Assembly: GCA_002470465.1 (NCBI GenBank)
Contig: DKMD01000013.1
Coordinates: 104,489 to 168,488 of the forward strand
DNA: 64,000 nucleotides
From: Pluralibacter sp. UBA7423
GTDB lineage: Bacteria; Pseudomonadota; Gammaproteobacteria; Enterobacterales; Enterobacteriaceae
Direction of reading: 5' to 3'
In this document: one piece after another, positions 1-7,763 of the stretch
Layout of the letters: every line of letters starts with the position of its first letter
Position numbering within the stretch: the first letter of the stretch is position 1
Notes under the pieces: generated by a model
Told to the model about the DNA's origin: nothing
The model's input: the letters and a program-made list of their open reading frames with translations, nothing else
Database searches by the model: none
Program-made: the position numbers and the translations under genes

Positions 1-2150
1 GCAAAGGCCTCTCTTCTTATCCGCACCCGAAACTGATGCCAGAATTCTGGCAGTTCCCGACCGTCTCCATGGGTCTGGGCCCAATCGGTGCGATCTACCA
101 GGCGAAGTTCCTGAAATATCTGGAACACCGTGGCCTGAAAGATACCTCTCAGCAGACCGTTTATGCCTTCCTCGGCGACGGCGAGATGGACGAACCAGAA
201 TCCAAAGGTGCGATCACCATCGCGACCCGCGACAAGCTGGACAACCTCTGCTTCATCATCAACTGCAACCTGCAGCGTCTGGATGGCCCGGTCACCGGTA
301 ACGGCAAAATCGTTAACGAACTGGAAGGCATCTTCGCGGGCGCTGGCTGGAACGTGGTGAAAGTGATGTGGGGCGGCCGTTGGGATGAGCTGCTGCGTAA
401 AGACACCAGCGGTAAGCTGATTCAGCTGATGAACGAAACCGTTGACGGTGACTACCAGACCTTCAAATCCAAAAATGGCGCCTACGTGCGTGAGCACTTC
501 TTCGGTAAGTATCCGGAAACTGCCGCACTGGTTGCCGACTGGACTGACGATCAGATCTGGGCCCTGAACCGCGGTGGCCACGATCCGAAGAAAGTCTATG
601 CTGCGCTGAAAAACGCACAGGACACCAAAGGTAAAGCGACCGTTATCCTGGCCCACACCATCAAAGGTTACGGCATGGGCGATTCCGCTGAAGGTAAAAA
701 CATCGCTCACCAGGTGAAGAAAATGAACATGGACGGCGTACGCTACGTCCGTGACCGTTTCAACGTGCCGGTATCCGATGCTGATATCGAAAAACTGCCG
801 TACGTGACCTTCCCTGAAGGTTCTGAAGAACACACCTATCTGCACGCACAGCGTCAGAAACTGGGCGGCTACCTGCCATCCCGTCAGGTGAAATTTACCG
901 AGAAACTGGAAATGCCTGCTCTGGCTGATTTCCAGCAGCTTCTCGAAGAGCAGAACAAAGAAATTTCTACTACCATCGCTTTCGTTCGTGCCCTGAACGT
1001 GATGCTGAAGAACCCGTCTATCAAAGATCGTCTGGTTCCGATTCTGGCTGACGAAGCGCGTACTTTCGGTATGGAAGGTCTGTTCCGTCAGATCGGTATC
1101 TACAGCTCCAACGGCCAGCAGTACACCCCGCAGGACCGTGAGCAGGTTGCCTACTACAAAGAAGACGAGAAAGGTCAGATCCTGCAGGAAGGTATCAACG
1201 AACTGGGTGCAGGCGCATCCTGGCTCGCGGCAGCGACTTCTTACAGCACTAACAACCTGCCGATGATCCCGTTCTACATCTACTACTCGATGTTCGGCTT
1301 CCAGCGTATCGGCGATCTGTGCTGGCAGGCGGGTGACCAGCAGGCTCGCGGCTTCCTGGTTGGCGGTACCTCCGGTCGTACCACCCTGAACGGTGAAGGT
1401 CTGCAGCATGAAGATGGTCACAGCCACATTCAGTCTCTGACTATCCCGAACTGTATCTCTTATGACCCGTCTTACGCCTACGAAGTCGCCGTGATCATGC
1501 ACGACGGTCTGGTCCGTATGTACGGTGAGAAACAAGAGAACGTGTTCTACTACATCACCACCCTGAACGAAAACTACCACATGCCGGCGATGCCGGAAGG
1601 TGCTGAGGAAGGTATCCGTAAAGGTATCTACAAACTCGAAACCGTTGAAGGTAGCAAAGGTAAAGTTCAGCTGCTGGGCTCCGGTTCTATCCTGCGTCAC
1701 GTGCGTGAAGCCGCTCAGATCCTGGCGAAAGACTACGGCGTGGGCTCTGACGTGTACTCTGTCACCTCCTTCACCGAACTGGCCCGCGATGGTCAGGACT
1801 GTGAGCGCTGGAACATGCTGCACCCAATGGAAACTCCGCGCGTTCCGTACATCGCTCAGGTGATGAACGATGCACCGGCGGTGGCATCCACTGACTATAT
1901 GAAACTGTTCGCTGAACAGGTTCGTACCTACGTACCGGCTGATGATTACCGCGTACTGGGTACCGATGGCTTCGGTCGTTCCGACAGCCGTGAAAACCTG
2001 CGTCACCACTTCGAAGTTGATGCTTCTTATGTTGTGGTTGCGGCCCTGGGCGAACTGGCTAAACGTGGCGAAATCGACAAGAAAGTGGTGGCGGATGCGA
2101 TCACCAAATTCAACATCGATGCAGAAAAAGTTAACCCGCGTCTGGCGTAA
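1..2150 (+). CDS. aceE: Pyruvate dehydrogenase E1 component, 5'-truncated by window edge
   Basis: Thiamine-diphosphate-dependent E1 subunit of the pyruvate dehydrogenase complex; it decarboxylates pyruvate and transfers the acetyl group to the lipoyl arms of AceF. The frame is open from base 3, so the gene starts to the left of the window; about 715 of the usual ~887 residues are present. The ThDP-binding signature is visible as GDGEMDEP followed some 25 residues later by NCNLQRLDG (bases ~170-285). The C-terminus ends KVNPRLA, as in enterobacterial AceE. The aceF start codon lies 15 bases after the stop, consistent with one pdh operon. Codon use is strongly biased, as expected for a highly expressed gene. 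Identification is very secure; only the N-terminus is unseen. Confidence 0.98.
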   Translation, partial: KGLSSYPHPKLMPEFWQFPTVSMGLGPIGAIYQAKFLKYLEHRGLKDTSQQTVYAFLGDGEMDEPESKGAITIATRDKLDNLCFIINCNLQRLDGPVTGNGKIVNELEGIFAGAGWNVVKVMWGGRWDELLRKDTSGKLIQLMNETVDGDYQTFKSKNGAYVREHFFGKYPETAALVADWTDDQIWALNRGGHDPKKVYAALKNAQDTKGKATVILAHTIKGYGMGDSAEGKNIAHQVKKMNMDGVRYVRDRFNVPVSDADIEKLPYVTFPEGSEEHTYLHAQRQKLGGYLPSRQVKFTEKLEMPALADFQQLLEEQNKEISTTIAFVRALNVMLKNPSIKDRLVPILADEARTFGMEGLFRQIGIYSSNGQQYTPQDREQVAYYKEDEKGQILQEGINELGAGASWLAAATSYSTNNLPMIPFYIYYSMFGFQRIGDLCWQAGDQQARGFLVGGTSGRTTLNGEGLQHEDGHSHIQSLTIPNCISYDPSYAYEVAVIMHDGLVRMYGEKQENVFYYITTLNENYHMPAMPEGAEEGIRKGIYKLETVEGSKGKVQLLGSGSILRHVREAAQILAKDYGVGSDVYSVTSFTELARDGQDCERWNMLHPMETPRVPYIAQVMNDAPAVASTDYMKLFAEQVRTYVPADDYRVLGTDGFGRSDSRENLRHHFEVDASYVVVAALGELAKRGEIDKKVVADAITKFNIDAEKVNPRLA

Positions 2151-2164
2151 GAGGTAAAAGAATA

Positions 2165-4042
2165 ATGGCTATCGAAATCAACGTACCGGACATCGGGGCT
2201 GATGAAGTTGAAATCACCGAGATTCTGGTCAAAGTGGGCGACAAAGTTGAAGCAGAACAGTCGCTGATCACCGTAGAAGGCGACAAAGCCTCTATGGAAG
2301 TCCCGTCTCCGCAGGCTGGCGTCGTGAAAGAGATCAAGGTCTCTGTCGGCGACAAAACCGAGACCGGCAAACTGATTATGATTTTCGATTCCGCCGACGG
2401 TGCAGCAGCTGCTGCACCTGCGCAGGAAGAGAAGAAAGAAGCCGCTCCGGCCGCCGCTGCTCCAGCAGCTGCCGCAGCAGCGAAAGACGTGAACGTGCCT
2501 GACATCGGCGGTGACGAAGTTGAAGTCACCGAGATCATGGTGAAAGTGGGCGACACCGTTGCCGCTGAACAATCCCTGATCACCGTAGAAGGCGACAAAG
2601 CTTCTATGGAAGTGCCAGCACCGTTCGCGGGCGTGGTGAAAGAGATCAAAATCAGCACCGGTGACAAAGTGTCTACTGGCTCCCTGATCATGGTCTTCGA
2701 AGTAGCGGGCGCGGCACCGGCTCAGGCTGCTGCTCCGACAGCGGCGGCTGCACCAGCGGCTTCCGGCGCTAAAGAAGTGAACGTACCGGACATCGGCGGT
2801 GACGAAGTTGAAGTGACCGAAGTGATGGTGAAAGTGGGCGACAAAGTTGCCGCTGAGCAGTCACTGATCACCGTAGAAGGCGACAAAGCTTCTATGGAGG
2901 TTCCGGCACCGTTCGCGGGCACCGTTAAAGAAATCAAAATCAGCACCGGCGACAAAGTGAAAACCGGCTCCCTGATTATGGTGTTTGAAGTGGAAGGCGC
3001 TGCGCCTGCCGCGGCTCCGGCTGCTGCACCAGCGGCTGCCGCTCCGGCACCGACTCAGTCTGCACCTGCCGCAGCACCAGCTGCGAAAGCGGAAGGCAAA
3101 TCTGAGTTTGCTGAGAACGACGCTTACGTTCACGCGACTCCGCTGATTCGCCGTCTGGCGCGCGAATTCGGCGTTAACCTGGCGAAAGTAAAAGGCTCCG
3201 GTCGTAAAGGCCGCATCCTGCGCGAAGACGTTCAGGCTTACGTGAAAGACGCAGTGAAACGCGCTGAATCTGCACCAGCTGCTACCGGCGGCGGTCTGCC
3301 AGGCATGCTGCCATGGCCGAAAGTGGACTTCAGCAAGTTTGGCGAAATCGAAGAAGTGGAAATGGGCCGTATCCAGAAAATTTCTGGCGCGAACCTGAGC
3401 CGTAACTGGGTGATGATCCCGCACGTTACGCACTTCGACAAAACCGATATCACCGATCTGGAAGCGTTCCGTAAGCAGCAGAACGAAGAAGCCGCGAAGC
3501 GCAAGCTGGACGTGAAATTCACTCCAGTGGTCTTCATCATGAAAGCCGTTGCCGCAGCGCTTGAGCAGATGCCTCGCTTCAACAGCTCCCTGTCCGAAGA
3601 CGGCCAGAAGCTGACGCTGAAAAAATACATCAACATCGGCGTGGCGGTAGATACGCCAAACGGTCTGGTGGTTCCGGTGTTCAAAGATGTGAACAAGAAG
3701 AGCATCACCGAACTGTCCCGCGAACTGATGGCTATCTCCAAAAAAGCTCGCGACGGCAAGCTGACCGCTGGCGAAATGCAAGGCGGATGCTTCACCATCT
3801 CCAGCCTGGGCGGTATCGGGACAACGCACTTCGCGCCAATCGTCAACGCGCCGGAAGTGGCTATCCTCGGTGTTTCCAAGTCCGCGATGGAGCCAGTGTG
3901 GAACGGGAAAGAGTTCACGCCGCGTCTGATGATGCCGATGTCTCTCTCCTTCGACCACCGCGTGATCGACGGGGCTGATGGTGCGCGTTTCATCACCATC
4001 ATCAACAACATGTTGAGCGACATTCGCCGTCTGGTGATGTAA
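2165..4042 (+). CDS. aceF: Dihydrolipoamide acetyltransferase E2 with three lipoyl domains
   Basis: E2 core of the pyruvate dehydrogenase complex; it moves the acetyl group from the lipoyl arm to CoA. The 625-residue product has three tandem lipoyl domains, each carrying the lipoylation motif EGDKASMEV (lysines at about 41, 145 and 241), separated by Ala/Pro-rich flexible linkers. A peripheral subunit-binding domain follows (about 320-360, [14 protein letters not shown]), then the acetyltransferase domain with the active-site motif DHRVIDG (His about 598). The lipoyl domains are close repeats at the DNA level too (roughly 2171-2400, 2486-2706, 2774-2995), so recombination could change their number. 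It lies 14 bases after aceE, has SD-like AGAGGTAAAAG, and is followed by a strong terminator. Confidence 0.98.
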   Translation: MAIEINVPDIGADEVEITEILVKVGDKVEAEQSLITVEGDKASMEVPSPQAGVVKEIKVSVGDKTETGKLIMIFDSADGAAAAAPAQEEKKEAAPAAAAPAAAAAAKDVNVPDIGGDEVEVTEIMVKVGDTVAAEQSLITVEGDKASMEVPAPFAGVVKEIKISTGDKVSTGSLIMVFEVAGAAPAQAAAPTAAAAPAASGAKEVNVPDIGGDEVEVTEVMVKVGDKVAAEQSLITVEGDKASMEVPAPFAGTVKEIKISTGDKVKTGSLIMVFEVEGAAPAAAPAAAPAAAAPAPTQSAPAAAPAAKAEGKSEFAENDAYVHATPLIRRLAREFGVNLAKVKGSGRKGRILREDVQAYVKDAVKRAESAPAATGGGLPGMLPWPKVDFSKFGEIEEVEMGRIQKISGANLSRNWVMIPHVTHFDKTDITDLEAFRKQQNEEAAKRKLDVKFTPVVFIMKAVAAALEQMPRFNSSLSEDGQKLTLKKYINIGVAVDTPNGLVVPVFKDVNKKSITELSRELMAISKKARDGKLTAGEMQGGCFTISSLGGIGTTHFAPIVNAPEVAILGVSKSAMEPVWNGKEFTPRLMMPMSLSFDHRVIDGADGARFITIINNMLSDIRRLVM

Positions 4043-4045
4043 GCG

Positions 4046-4073
4046 AAAAGCCGGCCAGTCGGCCGGCTTTTTT
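4046..4073 (+). terminator. Rho-independent terminator after aceF
   Basis: A GC-rich hairpin AAGCCGGCC-AGTC-GGCCGGCTT is followed by a run of six T. It begins 3 bases after the aceF stop and separates aceEF from the separately promoted lpdA. Confidence 0.93.
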
Positions 4074-4130
4074 CTGGTAATCTCTCCTGGCTTTATGGGG
4101 TTATTGGAACAACGTCAAATCGTGAGCCGT

Positions 4131-4165
4131 TTGTTGTTTCAAAATTGTTAACAATTTTGTAAAAT
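4131..4165 (+). promoter_or_regulatory. Probable lpdA promoter with an 18-bp perfect palindrome
   Basis: A TGTAAAAT extended -10-like element ends at 4165, and TTGTTG/TTGTTT candidates for the -35 start at 4131-4134. Between them is AAAATTGTTAACAATTTT (4141-4158), a perfect inverted repeat. The element resembles the E. coli lpd promoter as remembered, where ArcA is a known regulator; the palindrome is a candidate operator. The sites are seen directly, but the regulator is an inference. Confidence 0.6.
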
Positions 4166-4242
4166 ACGGGCGGATAGAACGTCCCGGTGGATGATGGGCG
4201 ATAAGACCAGGGACCGCCGGATAAAAAATCATAGAGGTCATG

Positions 4243-5667
4243 ATGAGTACTGAAATCAAAACCCAGGTCGTGGTACTTGGGGCAGGCCCGGCAGGCTACT
4301 CCGCTGCCTTCCGTTGCGCTGATTTAGGTCTGGAAACCGTCATCGTCGAACGTTACAGCACCCTCGGTGGTGTTTGTCTGAACGTCGGCTGTATCCCTTC
4401 TAAAGCGCTGCTGCACGTAGCCAAAGTTATCGAAGAAGCCAAAGCGCTGGCGGAGCACGGTATCGTCTTCGGTGAGCCGAAAACCGATATCGACAAGATT
4501 CGTACCTGGAAAGAGAAAGTGATCACTCAGCTGACCGGTGGTCTGGCGGGTATGGCGAAAGGCCGTAAGGTGAAAGTGGTCAACGGTCTGGGTAAATTCA
4601 CCGGGGCGAACACCCTGGAAGTGGAAGGCGAGAACGGTAAAACCGTGATCAACTTCGACAATGCAATCATCGCGGCGGGTTCCCGTCCGATCGAACTGCC
4701 GTTCATTCCACATGAAGATCCACGCGTGTGGGATTCCACCGATGCGCTGGAGCTGAAAACCGTTCCAAAACGTCTGCTGGTGATGGGCGGCGGTATCATC
4801 GGTCTGGAAATGGGTACCGTATATCACGCACTGGGTTCAGACATCGACGTGGTTGAAATGTTCGACCAGGTTATCCCGGCTGCCGACAAAGACGTGGTGA
4901 AAGTCTTCACCAAGCGCATCAGCAAGAAATTCAACCTGATGCTGGAAACCAAAGTGACCGCCGTTGAAGCGAAAGAAGACGGTATCTACGTTTCCATGGA
5001 AGGCAAAAAAGCCCCTGCCGAAGCGCAGCGTTATGACGCAGTGCTGGTGGCAATCGGTCGTGTACCGAACGGTAAAAACCTCGACGCGGGCAAAGCTGGC
5101 GTGGAAGTGGACGACCGTGGCTTCATCCGCGTTGACAAGCAGCTGCGTACTAACGTGCCGCACATCTTTGCTATCGGCGATATCGTCGGCCAGCCGATGC
5201 TGGCGCACAAAGGTGTTCACGAAGGTCACGTTGCCGCTGAAGTTATCGCCGGCATGAAGCACTACTTCGATCCGAAAGTGATCCCATCTATCGCGTATAC
5301 CGAGCCAGAAGTTGCCTGGGTTGGCCTGACCGAGAAAGAAGCGAAAGAGAAAGGCATCAGCTACGAAACCGCCACCTTCCCGTGGGCTGCTTCTGGTCGT
5401 GCTATCGCTTCCGACTGCGCAGACGGCATGACCAAGCTTATCTTCGACAAAGAGACTCACCGTGTTATCGGTGGTGCGATTGTCGGTACCAACGGCGGCG
5501 AGCTGCTGGGTGAAATCGGTCTGGCTATCGAAATGGGCTGTGATGCAGAAGACATCGCACTGACCATCCACGCTCACCCGACTCTGCACGAGTCAGTGGG
5601 CCTGGCTGCAGAAGTGTTCGAAGGCAGCATCACCGACCTGCCAAACCCGAAAGCGAAGAAGAAATAA
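4243..5667 (+). CDS. lpdA: Dihydrolipoamide dehydrogenase (E3)
   Basis: FAD-dependent E3 that reoxidises dihydrolipoyl groups with NAD+; it serves the pyruvate and 2-oxoglutarate dehydrogenase complexes and the glycine cleavage system. The 474-residue product shows the N-terminal FAD motif GAGPAGYSAA, the redox-active disulfide motif GGVCLNVGCIPSK, an NAD-binding motif GGGIIGLEMG (about 180-190) and the C-terminal active-site motif HAHPTLHES. Of two adjacent ATG codons (4240 and 4243) the second gives the family start MSTEIKTQ. AGAGGTCATG supplies the ribosome-binding site. The gene has its own promoter upstream and a terminator downstream, so it can be made separately from aceEF. Confidence 0.98.
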   Translation: MSTEIKTQVVVLGAGPAGYSAAFRCADLGLETVIVERYSTLGGVCLNVGCIPSKALLHVAKVIEEAKALAEHGIVFGEPKTDIDKIRTWKEKVITQLTGGLAGMAKGRKVKVVNGLGKFTGANTLEVEGENGKTVINFDNAIIAAGSRPIELPFIPHEDPRVWDSTDALELKTVPKRLLVMGGGIIGLEMGTVYHALGSDIDVVEMFDQVIPAADKDVVKVFTKRISKKFNLMLETKVTAVEAKEDGIYVSMEGKKAPAEAQRYDAVLVAIGRVPNGKNLDAGKAGVEVDDRGFIRVDKQLRTNVPHIFAIGDIVGQPMLAHKGVHEGHVAAEVIAGMKHYFDPKVIPSIAYTEPEVAWVGLTEKEAKEKGISYETATFPWAASGRAIASDCADGMTKLIFDKETHRVIGGAIVGTNGGELLGEIGLAIEMGCDAEDIALTIHAHPTLHESVGLAAEVFEGSITDLPNPKAKKK

Positions 5668-5684
5668 GTTTTCGGGATGTAAGA

Positions 5685-5708
5685 AGCGGCCTCAGGGCCG
5701 CTTTTTTT
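5685..5708 (+). terminator. Rho-independent terminator after lpdA
   Basis: Hairpin AGCGGCC-TCAG-GGCCGCT is followed by seven T residues, starting 17 bases after the lpdA stop codon. Confidence 0.93.
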
Positions 5709-5858
5709 ATCTCTGCTGCAAGCTTGCCTGGGATAAGCGGAGCGGTAACTTACTTATTTAAAAACATTTCTGCATAAATATTTGCGAACATCTCGTCATT
5801 ACTCTGAAAATAGTCACGCACTAAACTTATAGCGTAAAAACTATTAATGAGGTGCATC

Positions 5859-6005
5859 ATGAAAACATTTCTGACTACCGCAGTACTCGCCACTACGCTG
5901 ATTTCTGGCTTCGCGCTTGCCGACGACCCGGTGATCCCATGGGCAGACAACAGCGGCGGTAGCGAATGCGTCGATGGACGCGAAGTTCTCTACCGGCCAG
6001 CTTAG
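5859..6005 (+). pseudogene. 5' fragment of a small secreted-protein gene, fused to a regulator remnant
   Basis: A 48-codon frame begins ATG AAA ACA with a good ribosome-binding site (ATGAGGTGC). Its first 21 residues form a textbook signal peptide: charged MKT start, hydrophobic core, and a cleavage site after GFALA. About 12 further residues (DDPVIPWADNSGG) look like authentic mature sequence. From about base 5955 the DNA instead matches the antisense of the response regulator fragment on the other strand, and the frame stops at TAG 6003-6005. The simplest reading is a deletion that removed the 3' end of this gene. I do not recognise the family. E. coli has yacH between lpd and acnB, but I see no evidence that this is yacH. 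A 48-residue secreted peptide might still be made. Confidence 0.5.
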
Positions 6006-6077
6006 CGTAGAGAAGAGAAACGTCAGCGACTCGCGAATCGAGGCGTCGTCGTCAATGATGTAGATAGTGTTGTCCAT
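5958..6077 (-). pseudogene. Truncated response regulator (receiver-domain N-terminus only)
   Basis: The frame starts at ATG 6075-6077, six bases after the sensor kinase stop, with a clear ribosome-binding site (GAGAGGTAATC on the minus strand). It encodes MDNTIYIIDDDASIRESL, the acidic first strand and helix of a receiver domain, of the kind found in FixJ/TtrR-type regulators. Similarity ends near residue 40 (base about 5958). The frame then runs antisense through the secreted-peptide fragment to a stop at 5844. The phospho-acceptor Asp (normally near residue 54), the conserved Lys and the entire DNA-binding domain are absent, so it cannot work as a response regulator. It is the broken partner of the kinase upstream. 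Confidence 0.8.
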
Positions 6078-6083
6078 GTCTGA

Positions 6084-7388
6084 TTACCTCTCCCGAATAA
6101 ACCACAGGTTGATTTCCGCGCCGCCGTCTGGCCTGTTCCCCAGCTGCAGGCTGCCGTTCATGCGCGTCATCAGCGATTCACAAAGCGTGAGTCCCAGCCC
6201 CAGCCCGCCTTCTCGCTCCGTGTAGAGCGGCATCAGAGCGAGCTTCAGCGCCTCCGGGCTGAATCCCGGACCGCCATCGGTGAGCGTGACGCGAACCCGA
6301 TCGCCTTCCGCCTCGCTGGTAATGTGGACCCAGCCTTTTCCGCGCGAAAGCTGTGCCTGAATCGCGTTGTTGAGTAAATTGTGCAGCACCTGTTCAAGCC
6401 ACAGGTGGTCTGCCCGGATCTCGAGCGCCTGGAAGGCGTGGGTGATGCGGATAAGTTTTGTGCCAGGCTCGTGCTCCAGCAAATTGCCGACGCGCAGCCA
6501 GCTTTGCGGCAGGTTCACCGCTGTGAGCGTCACGTCCTCCTGGCTCAGGTGGGCGCGAAAGCGGGTCAGTAGCTCGCTGATTCTCTGGGTCTGCGTGAGG
6601 GCCGAGCGCATTGCGTGCCTGACTTCTTCTGATTTCCCGTTATCGAGCTGACGCATGCCGCCCTGCAGCCACATCTGCGTGGCCGTCAGCGGCTGGTTGA
6701 TTTCATGCACGACGCCCGCGGCCATTTCGCCGAGCGTGTTCAGCCGGGCATGCTGATAATAATCGGCCCGCTGGCGGTCAGATTGCTGCTGCTTGCGCCC
6801 CCACAGCGTGAGCATCAGCAGGCAGACAATAACTCCCCAGCCGAGGGCGATAAGCAGATGGGGTAGCCAGGCGACGGCAAACCACTGCGGCGTGGCGCTC
6901 GCCTGCAGGGTAAAGGGCTGAAAGTGCTGCTGAAACTGCCGCGTCCAGTGCCAACGCTCCTGTTGCAGCGCTGATGGTGTTGTCATGCTGAGACGCACGG
7001 TTGAAAAATGTGAAGCTGAGTACAGGAAAGGGGCAAGGTTGATACGTACCCGAATCTGGCGGTAAGGATTGTACAGCCAGTAGCTTGTCGGTGAGAGCTT
7101 CTCCACGCGCGGCGCATTCAGAGGGAGGGCGATGGTTTTCTCCAGCGCCTGGATTTGCGGGAACTTTTGTTGCAGTCGCGCCAGATTGTCATCACCACTG
7201 AGAACAGGAATGACCGACTCATTCTGAGTTAGTGCGGTATTGATGGTACTAAACAACGAGGTGAAGGCGCGGTCAAACTGCCAGTACTGGCGGCGGATCT
7301 GTTCGGCGTAGAGCAGGGCGCAGCACAACAGGCTGACGACCAGCCAGGTCGCCAGGCCACGCAGAAGAAACGCGCGTTTTGTTGTCAT
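6084..7388 (-). CDS. Sensor histidine kinase, apparently orphaned
   Basis: A 434-residue membrane sensor kinase. An N-terminal membrane segment (about 10-28) is followed by a periplasmic sensing region (about 30-168), a second membrane segment (about 170-195), a HisKA domain with the phospho-acceptor motif VVHEINQPL (His228), and a complete ATPase domain: N-box NLLNNAIQ (about 337-344), G1 DGGPGFS (about 371-377), G2 GGLGLGL (about 394-400). All catalytic motifs are intact. The layout resembles DctB/NtrB-type kinases that sense organic acids, but the ligand is unknown. The gene is followed directly by a response regulator truncated to about 40 residues, so its cognate output is lost. The locus lies between lpdA and acnB, where E. 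coli K-12 has no such gene. Confidence 0.88.
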   Translation of the reverse strand: MTTKRAFLLRGLATWLVVSLLCCALLYAEQIRRQYWQFDRAFTSLFSTINTALTQNESVIPVLSGDDNLARLQQKFPQIQALEKTIALPLNAPRVEKLSPTSYWLYNPYRQIRVRINLAPFLYSASHFSTVRLSMTTPSALQQERWHWTRQFQQHFQPFTLQASATPQWFAVAWLPHLLIALGWGVIVCLLMLTLWGRKQQQSDRQRADYYQHARLNTLGEMAAGVVHEINQPLTATQMWLQGGMRQLDNGKSEEVRHAMRSALTQTQRISELLTRFRAHLSQEDVTLTAVNLPQSWLRVGNLLEHEPGTKLIRITHAFQALEIRADHLWLEQVLHNLLNNAIQAQLSRGKGWVHITSEAEGDRVRVTLTDGGPGFSPEALKLALMPLYTEREGGLGLGLTLCESLMTRMNGSLQLGNRPDGGAEINLWFIRER

Positions 7389-7427
7389 CCTGCACTCACC
7401 CTTTTACTGTCCACAAGCGTGCCAGTA

Positions 7428-7598
7428 TCACAGAGTGAGGGGGCGCTCGTCAGCAGGAAAGTTTATGAAGAGGGAGGATGAGAGGGTTGCCAGCAGCAAT
7501 CCGGCACCGCAAAGCAGTGCGAGATAAGGTGCGTAACCAGGTGAGATTATTGTGTCCAGAATGTAGGTTTGAAATGGCTTTATGCTGTCCTTAACGAT
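7428..7598 (-). pseudogene. Possible 3' remnant of a membrane-protein gene
   Basis: On the minus strand a 56-codon frame with no usable start codon runs into TGA at 7428-7430. It encodes a polar stretch, then a convincing transmembrane helix (GYAPYLALLCGAGLLLATL) and a short hydrophilic tail ending FPADERPLTL. It reads in the same direction as the kinase, about 40 bases upstream of it, as the end of a transporter gene would in a transporter-kinase-regulator cluster. No N-terminal part exists, because acnB lies immediately beyond. It could also be a chance hydrophobic frame in the 375-bp intergenic region; the transporter idea is inference. Confidence 0.35.
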
Positions 7599-7654
7599 TC
7601 AGCAAAATTTTAATGTTGCTTTTTTGTAAACAGATTAACACCCCCCGGAAATCC

Positions 7655-7663
7655 TGCTATGCT
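7655..7663 (+). promoter_or_regulatory. Candidate extended -10 element of acnB
   Basis: TGCTATGCT matches an extended -10 (TGn plus TATGCT) about 100 bases before the acnB start. No strong -35 is seen at the right distance (ATTAAC near 7634). AT-rich sequence with T-tracts lies just upstream. The rest of 7599-7763 is an untranslated leader with GAGGAG (7751-7756) before the GTG start. Confidence 0.4.
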
Positions 7664-7763
7664 GCCCGACGCGGTATCGGGCATGTACCCTACAAACTGC
7701 TGTCTCACAGGAGCGTGAAGAGAACGCCGGCCGCATATGACAATGAGAGCGAGGAGAACCGTC

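Noticed and set aside
2171-2995. Triple tandem repeat as a possible duplication artefact
   Set aside because: Three lipoyl domains are normal for enterobacterial AceF.
2861-3958. Long antisense frame opposite aceF
   Set aside because: Arises from the Ala/Pro-rich and biased codons of aceF; no motif.
5844-5957. Continuation of the response-regulator frame as a chimeric protein
   Set aside because: This part is antisense to a signal-peptide gene and contains no receiver-domain residues; it is read-through past the junction.
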